The position numbers and the translations under genes are program-made. A stretch of DNA of 64,000 nucleotides, taken from contig NZ_SDMK01000002.1 of NCBI RefSeq assembly GCF_004123295.1, positions 496,001 through 560,000 on the forward strand. The letters are read 5' to 3'. The notes under the pieces were generated by a model. It made no database searches. It was not told the DNA's origin and was given only the letters and a program-made list of their open reading frames with translations. Position 1 is the first letter of the stretch. Each line of letters starts with the position of its first letter. This document shows, in pieces, positions 28,801 to 36,145 of this stretch. The stretch comes from Silvibacterium dinghuense. GTDB taxonomy: Bacteria > Acidobacteriota > Terriglobia > Terriglobales > Acidobacteriaceae.

Positions 28801-30944
28801 TCACCAACGCCGGAGGCTCACAGCAACCCTCTGTCGCCATCACCTTTCCGCAGCCAGAGGTGCTCTCCTCGCTCACCGCCGTCGTCGCCGTGGACGAAGG
28901 CGAACTCCTCTACGCCTACAACGCGCCCACCTGCGTCGGCGACGGTGTCACCCTGACACCAACAGCCCAGTCGTGGGACTCCAACTTCATGCAGTGGACC
29001 CTCACCTTCGATCCCGAAGCCACGCCTATCTCCACGCTCACATTGAGCATGCAGAATACCTCCGGTGCCACGCTCGTCCTCTACGCGCTCGATTACACTG
29101 TCCCCCCCACAGCCATGGCTATCCTTCCCAAAGCACCCGCAACCTATGCACTGCGCGTCACCACAAAGATTGAAGCGGCCCGCGTGAACGGCGGCACACC
29201 GCAGTATCAGACCGCGCCTGATGGTTCTCCCATCGTCGAATTCGCCTATTTCCAGACTGCCTGCGGACCAGGTATCGCAGAGATCGGCGCGTCCATTCCC
29301 AATACTTCCGGTCTGCCCAGCACCCCCACCAACACCACACCTGTGCCTGCCGAAGCTGCGAACTTCCCGCAACTGGCCGTCAACTGCAGCACCATGCAGC
29401 AGCCTTTCACTTCATTCCCTCTGGGCGGCGCCATCGACGACCTCACTACCTACACGCAATGGTCCTGGCCGTTGAACGGCGCTGTAACCGCCTATTACGG
29501 ATACGATGTGAATGTCGAGTTCTGCGAGAGCTATGTCAACGCGTTATACGTAGCCGCCGGAGGTCGCGGCATCGCCAATTCCCTCCATTTCCGTTGTGTC
29601 GATCGCAACCAGAATCATCTGCTGCTCCAGACACTCGCAATCCACGTGCCTTCTATCCCCCAGCAATCCGCGCTTGTCGCCACTGCGCTCACCGTTCCAC
29701 TACCCAGTGTCATTCAGCCATCCGATCAGGACGGCCTGCTTACTCTCACCGGCGCGCAACTTGCCGGTCTCGAAAAGCGCGCGCTGGTGAAGATCGATTC
29801 CAACCTGCAGCCGGATACCGCGGCCTCCCTGCAAAACACTGCAATCACAAACGTGTCCCAGCTCACCGGTCCCGGTATTCAGCAGCTCAACCCAGGCATC
29901 ATCGGCATTATCCTCAAGGAGCGCCAGGAGCAGGAGGCCGCGGCGACGGCCCGCCAGTTGTGGTTCCAGCCGCTCGCGCCGCAGATGCAGTACACGCTGG
30001 ATGTTGTCGCCGGATCGTGGCTCGGCGCTACCAGTGACTTCTATCCTGCGGCCGGAGCTGGGACAGGCTCGCTCGAGGAGATCTTTTCCGCCTCCGATGC
30101 CATCAGCCTCCTCAAAGATCTCGAAAACTGGTACACAGCCCAGGCCGCGCTCACCACGCTCGAGCGGGTCACCTTCACCACCTCGCGCTATGCCACATTC
30201 AGCAGCCAGATGAGCAATGCCGCAGATCAGCTTGCCGGTGTAGCGGGTACAGCGCCGCTGCGTCACTACAACACTTCCGTCGATGTAAATACCTGGCTCG
30301 CCGATGCAGCCAACGGGTATTCGGCCTTCACCACCGCGCAAACCATCTACACGCAGCAGCGCGCAACGTTGGCCGGCGTTGTCGCACAGTTCGATCCCCG
30401 AGCCGATGATCTCGCACCCGGCGCGCCCTGGCCCGATAACGGCAACCATGCCCTCGTTACAGCACGAGAGGCGACATCACAAGCCTGGCAAGCACTCCAG
30501 CAGACCTCAGTCCCGGTCTTTGATGCGCTCATCGGTGCCCTGGGCCGAGCCGATCTTACCAGCACACAGAAGCCAGTGGCCGTCCCCGATACGGAGATGA
30601 CCCTCTTCCTCGACCCCACCGGATTCGACATCCGCGCCATTCTGCTCGAAAGTCCTGAAGCTCTCCCCTGGCAACGTATCTGGCAGTGGATTCAACTCAC
30701 ACCCATTTCTCCTTCTTCGCTCGGGCTCAAACAGATCGACGTGCTTTGGAATTCCGACAACACGCGCGGCCTCATTCTGCCGCTCGGCAGCCCGCGCGGG
30801 CGCTACACGCTCTCCATCACGTTCCAGGGGAACCTGGGCGCCGAAGCACCCTGCATCACGCTGAACGGACTTCCCGTCACCGAAGCCGCAACCATCGGCG
30901 TTCTCAGCCTTGGCGCAGTTATCCATAAGCCACGCAACCTATAA
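25875..30944 (+). CDS. Giant beta-rich repetitive protein (1689 aa), unknown function (DUF6603-like)
   Basis: The ATG has AAAGGAA 6 bases upstream. The first 800 residues are rich in short alternating strands in which Gly/Asp-turns recur (LRGLGIDSKGNISLQGGW; FNGDINLVEGLSLGGSV; VKVQVLPDEMDLEVDAN), as in large beta-solenoid or stacked-sheet proteins. The style recalls the family listed as DUF6603, from memory and unverified. A proline linker (about residues 830-840) then separates a second half containing mixed beta and helical segments with several Cys. There is no signal peptide, anchor or catalytic motif. It is the largest product in the window and the third gene of the same-strand set starting at 20973. 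Confidence 0.8.
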   Translation: MASSASIVSLLESLGVPILQEVADAALGQGVLTLSDDASGLTVGVTLSSGQSLHADDVTFMGSQGFSGHFYVDGLDANPLSATLAGGFAIALTAFDVTIANGGMAASTIGGALTIPFFTDENGNPETLDVEVSTKQDGSLCITLAATTSSPTTPDGLVQLVYNLPGGLGSVEIDVASIEFDESAGTWTIIISGNLIITVPGLNWPSIELRGLGIDSKGNISLQGGWINLPNQMALDFYGFSIALQALGFGSDASGKWIGFNGDINLVEGLSLGGSVQGLKVNLTTGSISFNGVGISFEIPGVITIDGEIDHIHVDANTPNDLVPYGLMPSIFNSIAPVGPTGPKSIDLFAGSVKVQVLPDEMDLEVDANFIVGNFGGQSVFFLALDVELPVGIPIFMDVSLYGLSGLVATGLDPDPEPNDTWWQWYKYPAGTSGPQLNATPDYSATDFTKWLVPQQGAFAIGGGCTIGTSADDGYTVSAAIMLVILMPGPVISLIGKANILSKRISGADQDANFEAMATYDGNSGTFDLTIDAQYSIPVVLDIEATAELYVDATAGEWFFAMGKPPHTQRVSARIFDIFETDAYFVVSNAGLITGTWTGYQGSWSFGPLSASLDAYLATLAAIQWSPLQIAGGIELHGSVQLSAFGIGVGISADALLEGCAPNPFWVHGELSVELDLPWPLPNVGGTISLSWGGDDGSIPPVPLALSHIDAALSDHGDSAGKPASDHYVLLAHRSNGPFPDLTVQYDNPQAPGILDLTGTALTNWQNRVSSGNLADMLPDMTPDNTSRTQMAPVLPQDTHFVLNFSHPVVDMSGGFNNALPQAQLPPEVVTTPPPPPPTEVGKDDMSNINPNPPSVQFLIRHSLIDVSLYEWVGGAWSLVASIPPVPPTEASAQADTTYLSGVWLAPTSATQIQLKVVPWMMVEGEFWTVSWSSTSTPQNYGTSFNNQGLDFQTTNTQPAAIGTGNAPGLQQGLAFTNAGGSQQPSVAITFPQPEVLSSLTAVVAVDEGELLYAYNAPTCVGDGVTLTPTAQSWDSNFMQWTLTFDPEATPISTLTLSMQNTSGATLVLYALDYTVPPTAMAILPKAPATYALRVTTKIEAARVNGGTPQYQTAPDGSPIVEFAYFQTACGPGIAEIGASIPNTSGLPSTPTNTTPVPAEAANFPQLAVNCSTMQQPFTSFPLGGAIDDLTTYTQWSWPLNGAVTAYYGYDVNVEFCESYVNALYVAAGGRGIANSLHFRCVDRNQNHLLLQTLAIHVPSIPQQSALVATALTVPLPSVIQPSDQDGLLTLTGAQLAGLEKRALVKIDSNLQPDTAASLQNTAITNVSQLTGPGIQQLNPGIIGIILKERQEQEAAATARQLWFQPLAPQMQYTLDVVAGSWLGATSDFYPAAGAGTGSLEEIFSASDAISLLKDLENWYTAQAALTTLERVTFTTSRYATFSSQMSNAADQLAGVAGTAPLRHYNTSVDVNTWLADAANGYSAFTTAQTIYTQQRATLAGVVAQFDPRADDLAPGAPWPDNGNHALVTAREATSQAWQALQQTSVPVFDALIGALGRADLTSTQKPVAVPDTEMTLFLDPTGFDIRAILLESPEALPWQRIWQWIQLTPISPSSLGLKQIDVLWNSDNTRGLILPLGSPRGRYTLSITFQGNLGAEAPCITLNGLPVTEAATIGVLSLGAVIHKPRNL

Positions 30945-31121
30945 GGAGCACATATACAAAGCTCTTCGCCAAACAATCCGTGAGGATCATATTCTCCTAT
31001 CCCTCTGGAATCACATACGGACATCTATGTAGAGTGAAAGGGGCAGCACGAGGCGCAGCCATACTGCCGCCCTAACCAGTCGTCGATAAAGATTTCCTTG
31101 AGAATGAAAGGGTATTGATTC

Positions 31122-33149
31122 GTGAAGAGCGCAACATCGCAGCGTCTTCCACGCCGCGCAATATTTCTGATGCTGTGCTTTTGCATGGGCCTTTTGCCCG
31201 GAGCACGTGCGGCAGCTCAAAGCCCAACTCCTTCTGAAATTCATTGGCCTGAAGCGAACCTTACTTGTACTCCCAATGGCAAAGTCTTCCGTTGCTCTTC
31301 CATGACAGATGGCAGCACCGTGTTTGATGATGTGGAGAGCTTCTCTGTACAAGGCAGTGTTGCGATCATCGATATCCACGGAAAATGGCGCATCATCGAT
31401 GCCAAAGGACACAATGTCCTCCCAGGCGAATACGACTTCATCTCTCATTTCGATAAAGATGGCCCTGCCCTTTTCCTCCTGGAATCCTGGGAAAAGAATA
31501 CCGAGACTGTCGAAGGAGTCTGCGATAGTTCAGGTCAAATACTGATTCCTGTGAAGTACCGGGAAGTTCACTATATCCCGGCTGCGCAGCGTTTCATCGT
31601 TACGCAAAACAATAAGGATTTCTTGTTCGATGCAAACGGCCACAATCTCATGGAGACTGGCTTCGACAGCATCTCAAAGCCTTTTGCCGGTGAAAAAAAC
31701 TCTCTCTGGGTTGTTCGCGAAGGACCGGAAGAAGGAGCCATCGCCCCCGCTACGGGCCACCTGCTGATTCCTCTCGGCAAGTGGTTACTCCAGAGTCGAG
31801 GGCCCTTTATCATTGCGGAACAAGATGATGCGCAAGGCGTATTTGACCATGATGGGAAGCCAATTCTTCCCATGGCTGAAGATCAGCAGATCTCCTGGTG
31901 GGAGGAAGGCCACCTGCTGATTGTGAACACTGGCAGCGGCGAAACCGATGATAGCTATGCCCTCAATGCCGATCTTCAGGAAGTGATTCCCCACCATCGC
32001 TACGCCGTCATGAAGCCCTATGGCAAGCGTCTTGCAATCTATAGCAACGAAAAGTGGGGACTGCTCTCACCACAATTAGCCGTGATAGTCGCGCCACAGT
32101 ACAGTGCCATCAACGAGCTTCATCAGAGTGACAACAGCCTCTTTCTTATCGATGTACCGAAGCAGGAGGGTGCGCATCAATATGGGGTGATCGATTCCAA
32201 CGGGAAGATCATCCTTTCTCCCGCATGGGAGAATATCAACCTCAAACTTCTTCCCGCGAATACCCCTGCAGCCGACGGGGACAAAAGAGCGGATGTGCCC
32301 GCCTACTATATCGTTTCGAAAGGACAGAGATTCGGACTCCTCTCCGCTACCGGAGACACGCTTCTCCCCACAGAGTTCGACAGCATCGAGTCTCTGGACG
32401 AGGATGATCCGAGACTGGTTGCCACGCGAAACAATCGCGCAGAGCTGGTTGATGGTCGAACAGGAAAGCAGATCCTGCCTCCCGATTACGAAGAGCTCAG
32501 TCTGCTGGATGGCTATAGCGATCTTTTTCTAGCGAAGAACAGCGGAAAATTAGGTGTCATTACCGCATCTAGAGAAACGCTCATTCCCTTCGCATACGAT
32601 GCGTTTGTGGATGGGGACTCTCTCGAACATACCCTGCTTCTTTCGCAACATGGGCAGACTCATCGATTTACGCTCATTCGCTCGAATGATCATTGGGCAA
32701 CGCGCAGCACTACTCAAGATGTGCTTGGCCTGCCATGCGACACAAACCCTGTCGTAAACATTACCCGTGCAAAAACCACGGAGTGCTATCTACCCAAGCC
32801 CTTCTCCCATGAACAACAGGTGCTGGACGGATCCCACAATGGGCTCCTGCGCGAAGCCACATGGCCGAGCCTGCTGCTCTCCCAAACGCAGGCATTCATC
32901 TTTTTAGGTGAATTCGCCACAGCCGAACTTCCATTACTCCCTAATACCTTACCGCTTTGCCGTGATACGAAAGGTTTCTCGATACTTCTAACCTCGAAAT
33001 CGAGCCAGGATGATCCGACGCTTTGCCAGAGCTCATCTCTGCATCGACTGACCTTTATCCGTACAACTCCGACGACTTTGCACTGTAACGAATGTTCCGA
33101 ACACAACATCCCCGACACCTGGATTCGCTACGATATGCAAGCGCACTAG
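31122..33149 (+). CDS. Secreted WG-repeat protein
   Basis: The 675-residue protein starts at GTG and has a Sec-type signal peptide (RAIFLMLCFCMGLLPGARAAAQ). The mature part consists of imperfect repeats of about 50-60 residues of the WG type, recognised by a Trp/Phe-Gly-Leu/Val-hydrophobic core followed by a turn and an Ile-Leu-Pro-x-x-Tyr/Phe-Asp segment (KWGLLSPQLAVIVAPQYSAI; RFGLLSATGDTLLPTEFDSI; KLGVITASRETLIPFAYDAF). Such repeats build beta-sheet surfaces, and their molecular role is mostly unknown. The C-terminal 150 residues are distinct, with five Cys. It lies 177 bp after the giant gene on the same strand; whether it is co-transcribed is uncertain. Confidence 0.85.
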   Translation: MKSATSQRLPRRAIFLMLCFCMGLLPGARAAAQSPTPSEIHWPEANLTCTPNGKVFRCSSMTDGSTVFDDVESFSVQGSVAIIDIHGKWRIIDAKGHNVLPGEYDFISHFDKDGPALFLLESWEKNTETVEGVCDSSGQILIPVKYREVHYIPAAQRFIVTQNNKDFLFDANGHNLMETGFDSISKPFAGEKNSLWVVREGPEEGAIAPATGHLLIPLGKWLLQSRGPFIIAEQDDAQGVFDHDGKPILPMAEDQQISWWEEGHLLIVNTGSGETDDSYALNADLQEVIPHHRYAVMKPYGKRLAIYSNEKWGLLSPQLAVIVAPQYSAINELHQSDNSLFLIDVPKQEGAHQYGVIDSNGKIILSPAWENINLKLLPANTPAADGDKRADVPAYYIVSKGQRFGLLSATGDTLLPTEFDSIESLDEDDPRLVATRNNRAELVDGRTGKQILPPDYEELSLLDGYSDLFLAKNSGKLGVITASRETLIPFAYDAFVDGDSLEHTLLLSQHGQTHRFTLIRSNDHWATRSTTQDVLGLPCDTNPVVNITRAKTTECYLPKPFSHEQQVLDGSHNGLLREATWPSLLLSQTQAFIFLGEFATAELPLLPNTLPLCRDTKGFSILLTSKSSQDDPTLCQSSSLHRLTFIRTTPTTLHCNECSEHNIPDTWIRYDMQAH

Positions 33150-33173
33150 GCATACAGCACATCTTGGAGCGCC

Positions 33174-33210
33174 AGCCTTCCCTTTCCGACTAGGGAAGGC
33201 TGATGTTTCT
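33174..33210 (+). terminator. Hairpin terminator after the WG-repeat gene
   Basis: A perfect 10-bp stem (AGCCTTCCCT at 33174-33183, AGGGAAGGCT at 33192-33201) encloses an 8-base loop. It is followed by GATGTTTCTCT, a weak T-rich tract. It lies just after the WG-repeat stop and before the Ser-rich gene, so it probably ends the upstream transcript and separates the last gene of the set. Confidence 0.6.
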
Positions 33211-33297
33211 CTCCTGTTAGCCGATGGAGTGAGTGCATCGTGTGCGCGCCCATAGCGTCGCCTTCGCAGATTGCTCATTTCCGGGGAGTTTTTCACT

Positions 33298-33933
33298 ATG
33301 TCGAGTGTCGGATTTACAACGAGTCTTTTGTCTCAGATCGTCAGCTCATCCTCTACGACCGATCAGTTTGTCACCGACCTGAATCAGCTGGCCGAGGATC
33401 TGCAGAGTGGCAATCTCAGCGCCGCAGAACAGGACTATGTCACTCTTTCTGACGATGCGTTGAATGGGACAACGTCATCGACAGCGACCAGCTCGGACAG
33501 TGGCATTACCGCCAGTCTGCTGTCGGACATTGCGTCCTCCTCCAGCAGTTCTACATCTTTCGTCGACGAGCTCAATCAGCTCGGGACAGACCTGCAGAGC
33601 GGGAATCTTACCTCGGCACAGGATGATTTCTTGGAACTCGATGCTACGGCATTGAACGCTGCATCCGCGGCTGGCACAAGCACCAGCACCAGTTCCTCTA
33701 CTACAGGCACCAGCACCTCTGCTTCGCAGGCAGAGAGTGAAGAGCTGATCAATGCAGCTGTCGAGGCAATGGAATTTGGAGACGATTCGCTGGCAGGAAG
33801 CTCGCTGTCTGAACTAGCCTCGCTTACATCCAGCTCTTCCGGCGCGAATATTCTCGAACAGGACAGCGAGAGCCTCGGCTCAAGCTCGAGCAGTGCCAGC
33901 AGTTCTAGCTCTACAGTGAGCCTGCTGGCATAA
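33298..33933 (+). CDS. Ser/Thr-rich protein with duplicated 48-residue helical module, unknown function
   Basis: The start chosen is the ATG at 33298, which has GGGGAG 9 bases upstream (211 residues). Two copies of a module are clear: LLSQIVSSSS...DLNQLAEDLQSGNLSAAEQDY and LLSDIASSSS...ELNQLGTDLQSGNLTSAQDDF. Each is Ser-rich and then helical with an Asp/Glu-Leu-Asn-Gln-Leu core. The LQSGNL-x-x-A-Q-x-D motif is one I recall from short proteins in proteobacteria and acidobacteria, function unknown. The remainder is low-complexity Ser/Thr/Ala with a helical stretch near residue 155. No signal peptide is obvious. A terminator-like hairpin upstream suggests separate transcription. Confidence 0.7.
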   Translation: MSSVGFTTSLLSQIVSSSSTTDQFVTDLNQLAEDLQSGNLSAAEQDYVTLSDDALNGTTSSTATSSDSGITASLLSDIASSSSSSTSFVDELNQLGTDLQSGNLTSAQDDFLELDATALNAASAAGTSTSTSSSTTGTSTSASQAESEELINAAVEAMEFGDDSLAGSSLSELASLTSSSSGANILEQDSESLGSSSSSASSSSSTVSLLA

Positions 33934-33981
33934 ACCCAGCGATGCTTCAGACCTGAACCACACATCGTCCTCCTGCGTGCG

Positions 33982-34596
33982 CTATGAAACCATCTTTTGT
34001 ACAGACCAGGACCGCATTACCTCGCGCCGCGCACGCATAAGCCGCGACTTCACCGCGGACTCACTCATGCCCATACGTAGGGCCAGTTCGCGCGTGGAGC
34101 AGTCCAGTGCATGATGCATCACCAACACCTCTCGCAATTTTGGCCGCAGCCGCGCTACGGCATGACGCAGATGTGTTAGGTGCTCACGTTCCATGTAATT
34201 GCGCTCCATATCTACCCCGCAATCGGGTAGGCCTTCTTCTCCCATACCGCCGAACACATATTCGTCATCCAGCGGAACCTGAGGTCGCGCGCGATTGCGC
34301 CGGAGCAGCCCCAGAGCCGAATTGATCCCGATGCGAACCAGCCAGCTTGAAAACTGCGATCTCCCGTCAAAGCTGCCAAGGTGTAGATACGCCCGCAACA
34401 GCGCGTCCTGCAGTGCGTCCTGAGCATCCTCTTCGTTGCGCGTCACGCGCAAAATCGCCCGGTACACGCGCCGTGCATGACGTTCGCACAGCACCGTAAA
34501 CGCGCCATGGTCACCTGCACATGCCGCCTCGATTAATTGCTTTTCAAGGTCGTAGAGCGGAAGCATCGCATCTCTGCGCACACTTTCTATCTTCAT
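33982..34596 (-). CDS. ECF-type RNA polymerase sigma factor
   Basis: A sigma-70 of the extracytoplasmic class. Region 2 reads VYRAILRVTRNEEDAQDALQDALLRAYLHLGSF and region 4 reads REVLVMHHALDCSTRELALRMGMSESAVKSRLMRAR, with the usual spacing. The frame can be read from 34638; the ATG at 34596 is preferred because AAAGG precedes it by about 10 bases, but the start is uncertain. There is no adjacent anti-sigma gene with a membrane helix, so its control is unclear. Neighbours are the Ser-rich gene (convergent) and the efflux operon; it may or may not drive either. Confidence 0.9.
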   Translation of the reverse strand: MKIESVRRDAMLPLYDLEKQLIEAACAGDHGAFTVLCERHARRVYRAILRVTRNEEDAQDALQDALLRAYLHLGSFDGRSQFSSWLVRIGINSALGLLRRNRARPQVPLDDEYVFGGMGEEGLPDCGVDMERNYMEREHLTHLRHAVARLRPKLREVLVMHHALDCSTRELALRMGMSESAVKSRLMRARREVMRSWSVQKMVS

Positions 34597-34740
34597 CGCT
34601 GGGAGGCCTTTCAGTAGGAAGAAATACAGCGCTGTCATTAGTTATTGCGGCAGGATTTACGACATAGGCTAGCTTCAGAACAACATATGGTTCGTATCGC
34701 GTCCATGTTAGAAAAACACCACAAGTGCCAACTTATTTCA

Positions 34741-36138
34741 CTACAGCCTCGGGGCCCCGATGATCCGTCGCACTTCGGCCTCAGCCATGGATAGGCTCAG
34801 CTGTGCCGCCAGCAGCTGAGCCCGCGATCCTGCTTCCTGCGCGTGTGCCTCACTTGTGGCCGAAGGCAGCACCTCACTCTGCTCGAACTCCCGATCGCTC
34901 AGCCGAGCTGCTTCTGCACGCGCCGTCATCACAGCTTCGGCCGCACGCGTCATCTCGCGCCATTGGTCTACTTTGTCGTAGGCCTGCTCCAGCTGTACCG
35001 TGATCTCATCTTCAAGCTTCTGTCTGCTTAACTCTGACATCTCCAGTTCCGTACGCGCATCGCGAACCTGCGACTCGCGTTTGCCTCCGTCAAACAGGTC
35101 ATACTGCAATGAGAACCCAAAGATGCCAAAGTTATGTACCAGTAACGGCACACCACTCTGATAGCTATAGTGCGCAATTCCCGTCACATCCGGAATATAC
35201 GCATCCTTTGCTGCTGCTAACCCTGCACGCGCCTTCTCGATTGCCTGTTCCGCCAATCTCAACTCCGGACTTCCGGCCTCTGCAATGCGCAGGCACTCTT
35301 CACGCGACGGAAGTGGCACATCCACCATCGCAGTCTCCGGATCAAGGACCAGCGGCGTATGCACCGGAAGCCCCAATAAATCGGCGAGTGAGAGCATCAG
35401 CCCATGCAATGTAAGCTCCGCCTCGAGTTCATCCTGCTTCGCTTCCAGGAATGCCGCGTGACTCTCCATCGCCGCTTCGGTCAGAGCATTGCCGCGCTCC
35501 ACATCGTGCCTCGCCTCATCGTCTTTCACCGTGCGCGCCACGATCTCCTGCTTCGCCGCTTCGATTTTCTGCTGCGCAATCAAGACCTGGTCGTAGAGTT
35601 CGCGCGTCTTGAGCGTCACATCATCCTGCCCTCGCTCAAGATCGATATCCGCCATGCGTACATCTGCCTGCGCCGCGCGGTTCGCCTCATGAATCCTGAA
35701 CAGTTGTGTCGCGGGCTGATCCAGATTTGTACCGCTCGTATAGCTCAGCGAAGAGCCCTGATCGAGAAACAATGTCTTCCCCGGAACCTTTCCTGTTGTA
35801 GAGAAATCGCCAAAGGCACCTGCCGGAATCGCTACACCTGCCAGCTCCGTGATGTAAGTCATCTTCGAATCATTCGCAATCTTCGGGAAATACGAGGATC
35901 GCGCGATGTCCTTCTTCTGCTTCGCATCCGCGATACCTAACTTATCCAGCTTCACATCGCGATTTTGCTTCATCGCCATATCAATTGCCTGCGGCAGTGT
36001 CAGATGCACGGGTGCAGCAGCATCCTGCGCAACGCATGCCATAGGAGCAATCCCGCACATAGCTACAGCAGTCACGCACGCACGTCGCAGCAAAGAAATC
36101 TCACGCATCATCCGGTTGGGAATTTGAACTCGAAACAT
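34741..36138 (-). CDS. TolC-family outer-membrane channel, last gene of MFS efflux operon
   Basis: The frame starts at 36162, inside the preceding gene. The ATG at 36138 sits just after GAGGAG and is preferred, giving 465 residues. A signal peptide is visible (AVAMCGIAPMACVAQ). The mature part shows the TolC-like twofold repeat: LTLPQAIDMAMKQNRDVKLDKL, long Ala/Glu/Arg helices (AQQKIEAAKQEIVARTVKDDEAR) and a strand near IFGFSLQYDLFDGG. With the MFS pump and HlyD adaptor it forms a tripartite export system. Unlike the RND operon's channel, it has no Cys-rich or lipid motif in the mature part. Confidence 0.9.
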   Translation of the reverse strand: MFRVQIPNRMMREISLLRRACVTAVAMCGIAPMACVAQDAAAPVHLTLPQAIDMAMKQNRDVKLDKLGIADAKQKKDIARSSYFPKIANDSKMTYITELAGVAIPAGAFGDFSTTGKVPGKTLFLDQGSSLSYTSGTNLDQPATQLFRIHEANRAAQADVRMADIDLERGQDDVTLKTRELYDQVLIAQQKIEAAKQEIVARTVKDDEARHDVERGNALTEAAMESHAAFLEAKQDELEAELTLHGLMLSLADLLGLPVHTPLVLDPETAMVDVPLPSREECLRIAEAGSPELRLAEQAIEKARAGLAAAKDAYIPDVTGIAHYSYQSGVPLLVHNFGIFGFSLQYDLFDGGKRESQVRDARTELEMSELSRQKLEDEITVQLEQAYDKVDQWREMTRAAEAVMTARAEAARLSDREFEQSEVLPSATSEAHAQEAGSRAQLLAAQLSLSMAEAEVRRIIGAPRL

Positions 36139-36145
36139 ATGCTCC

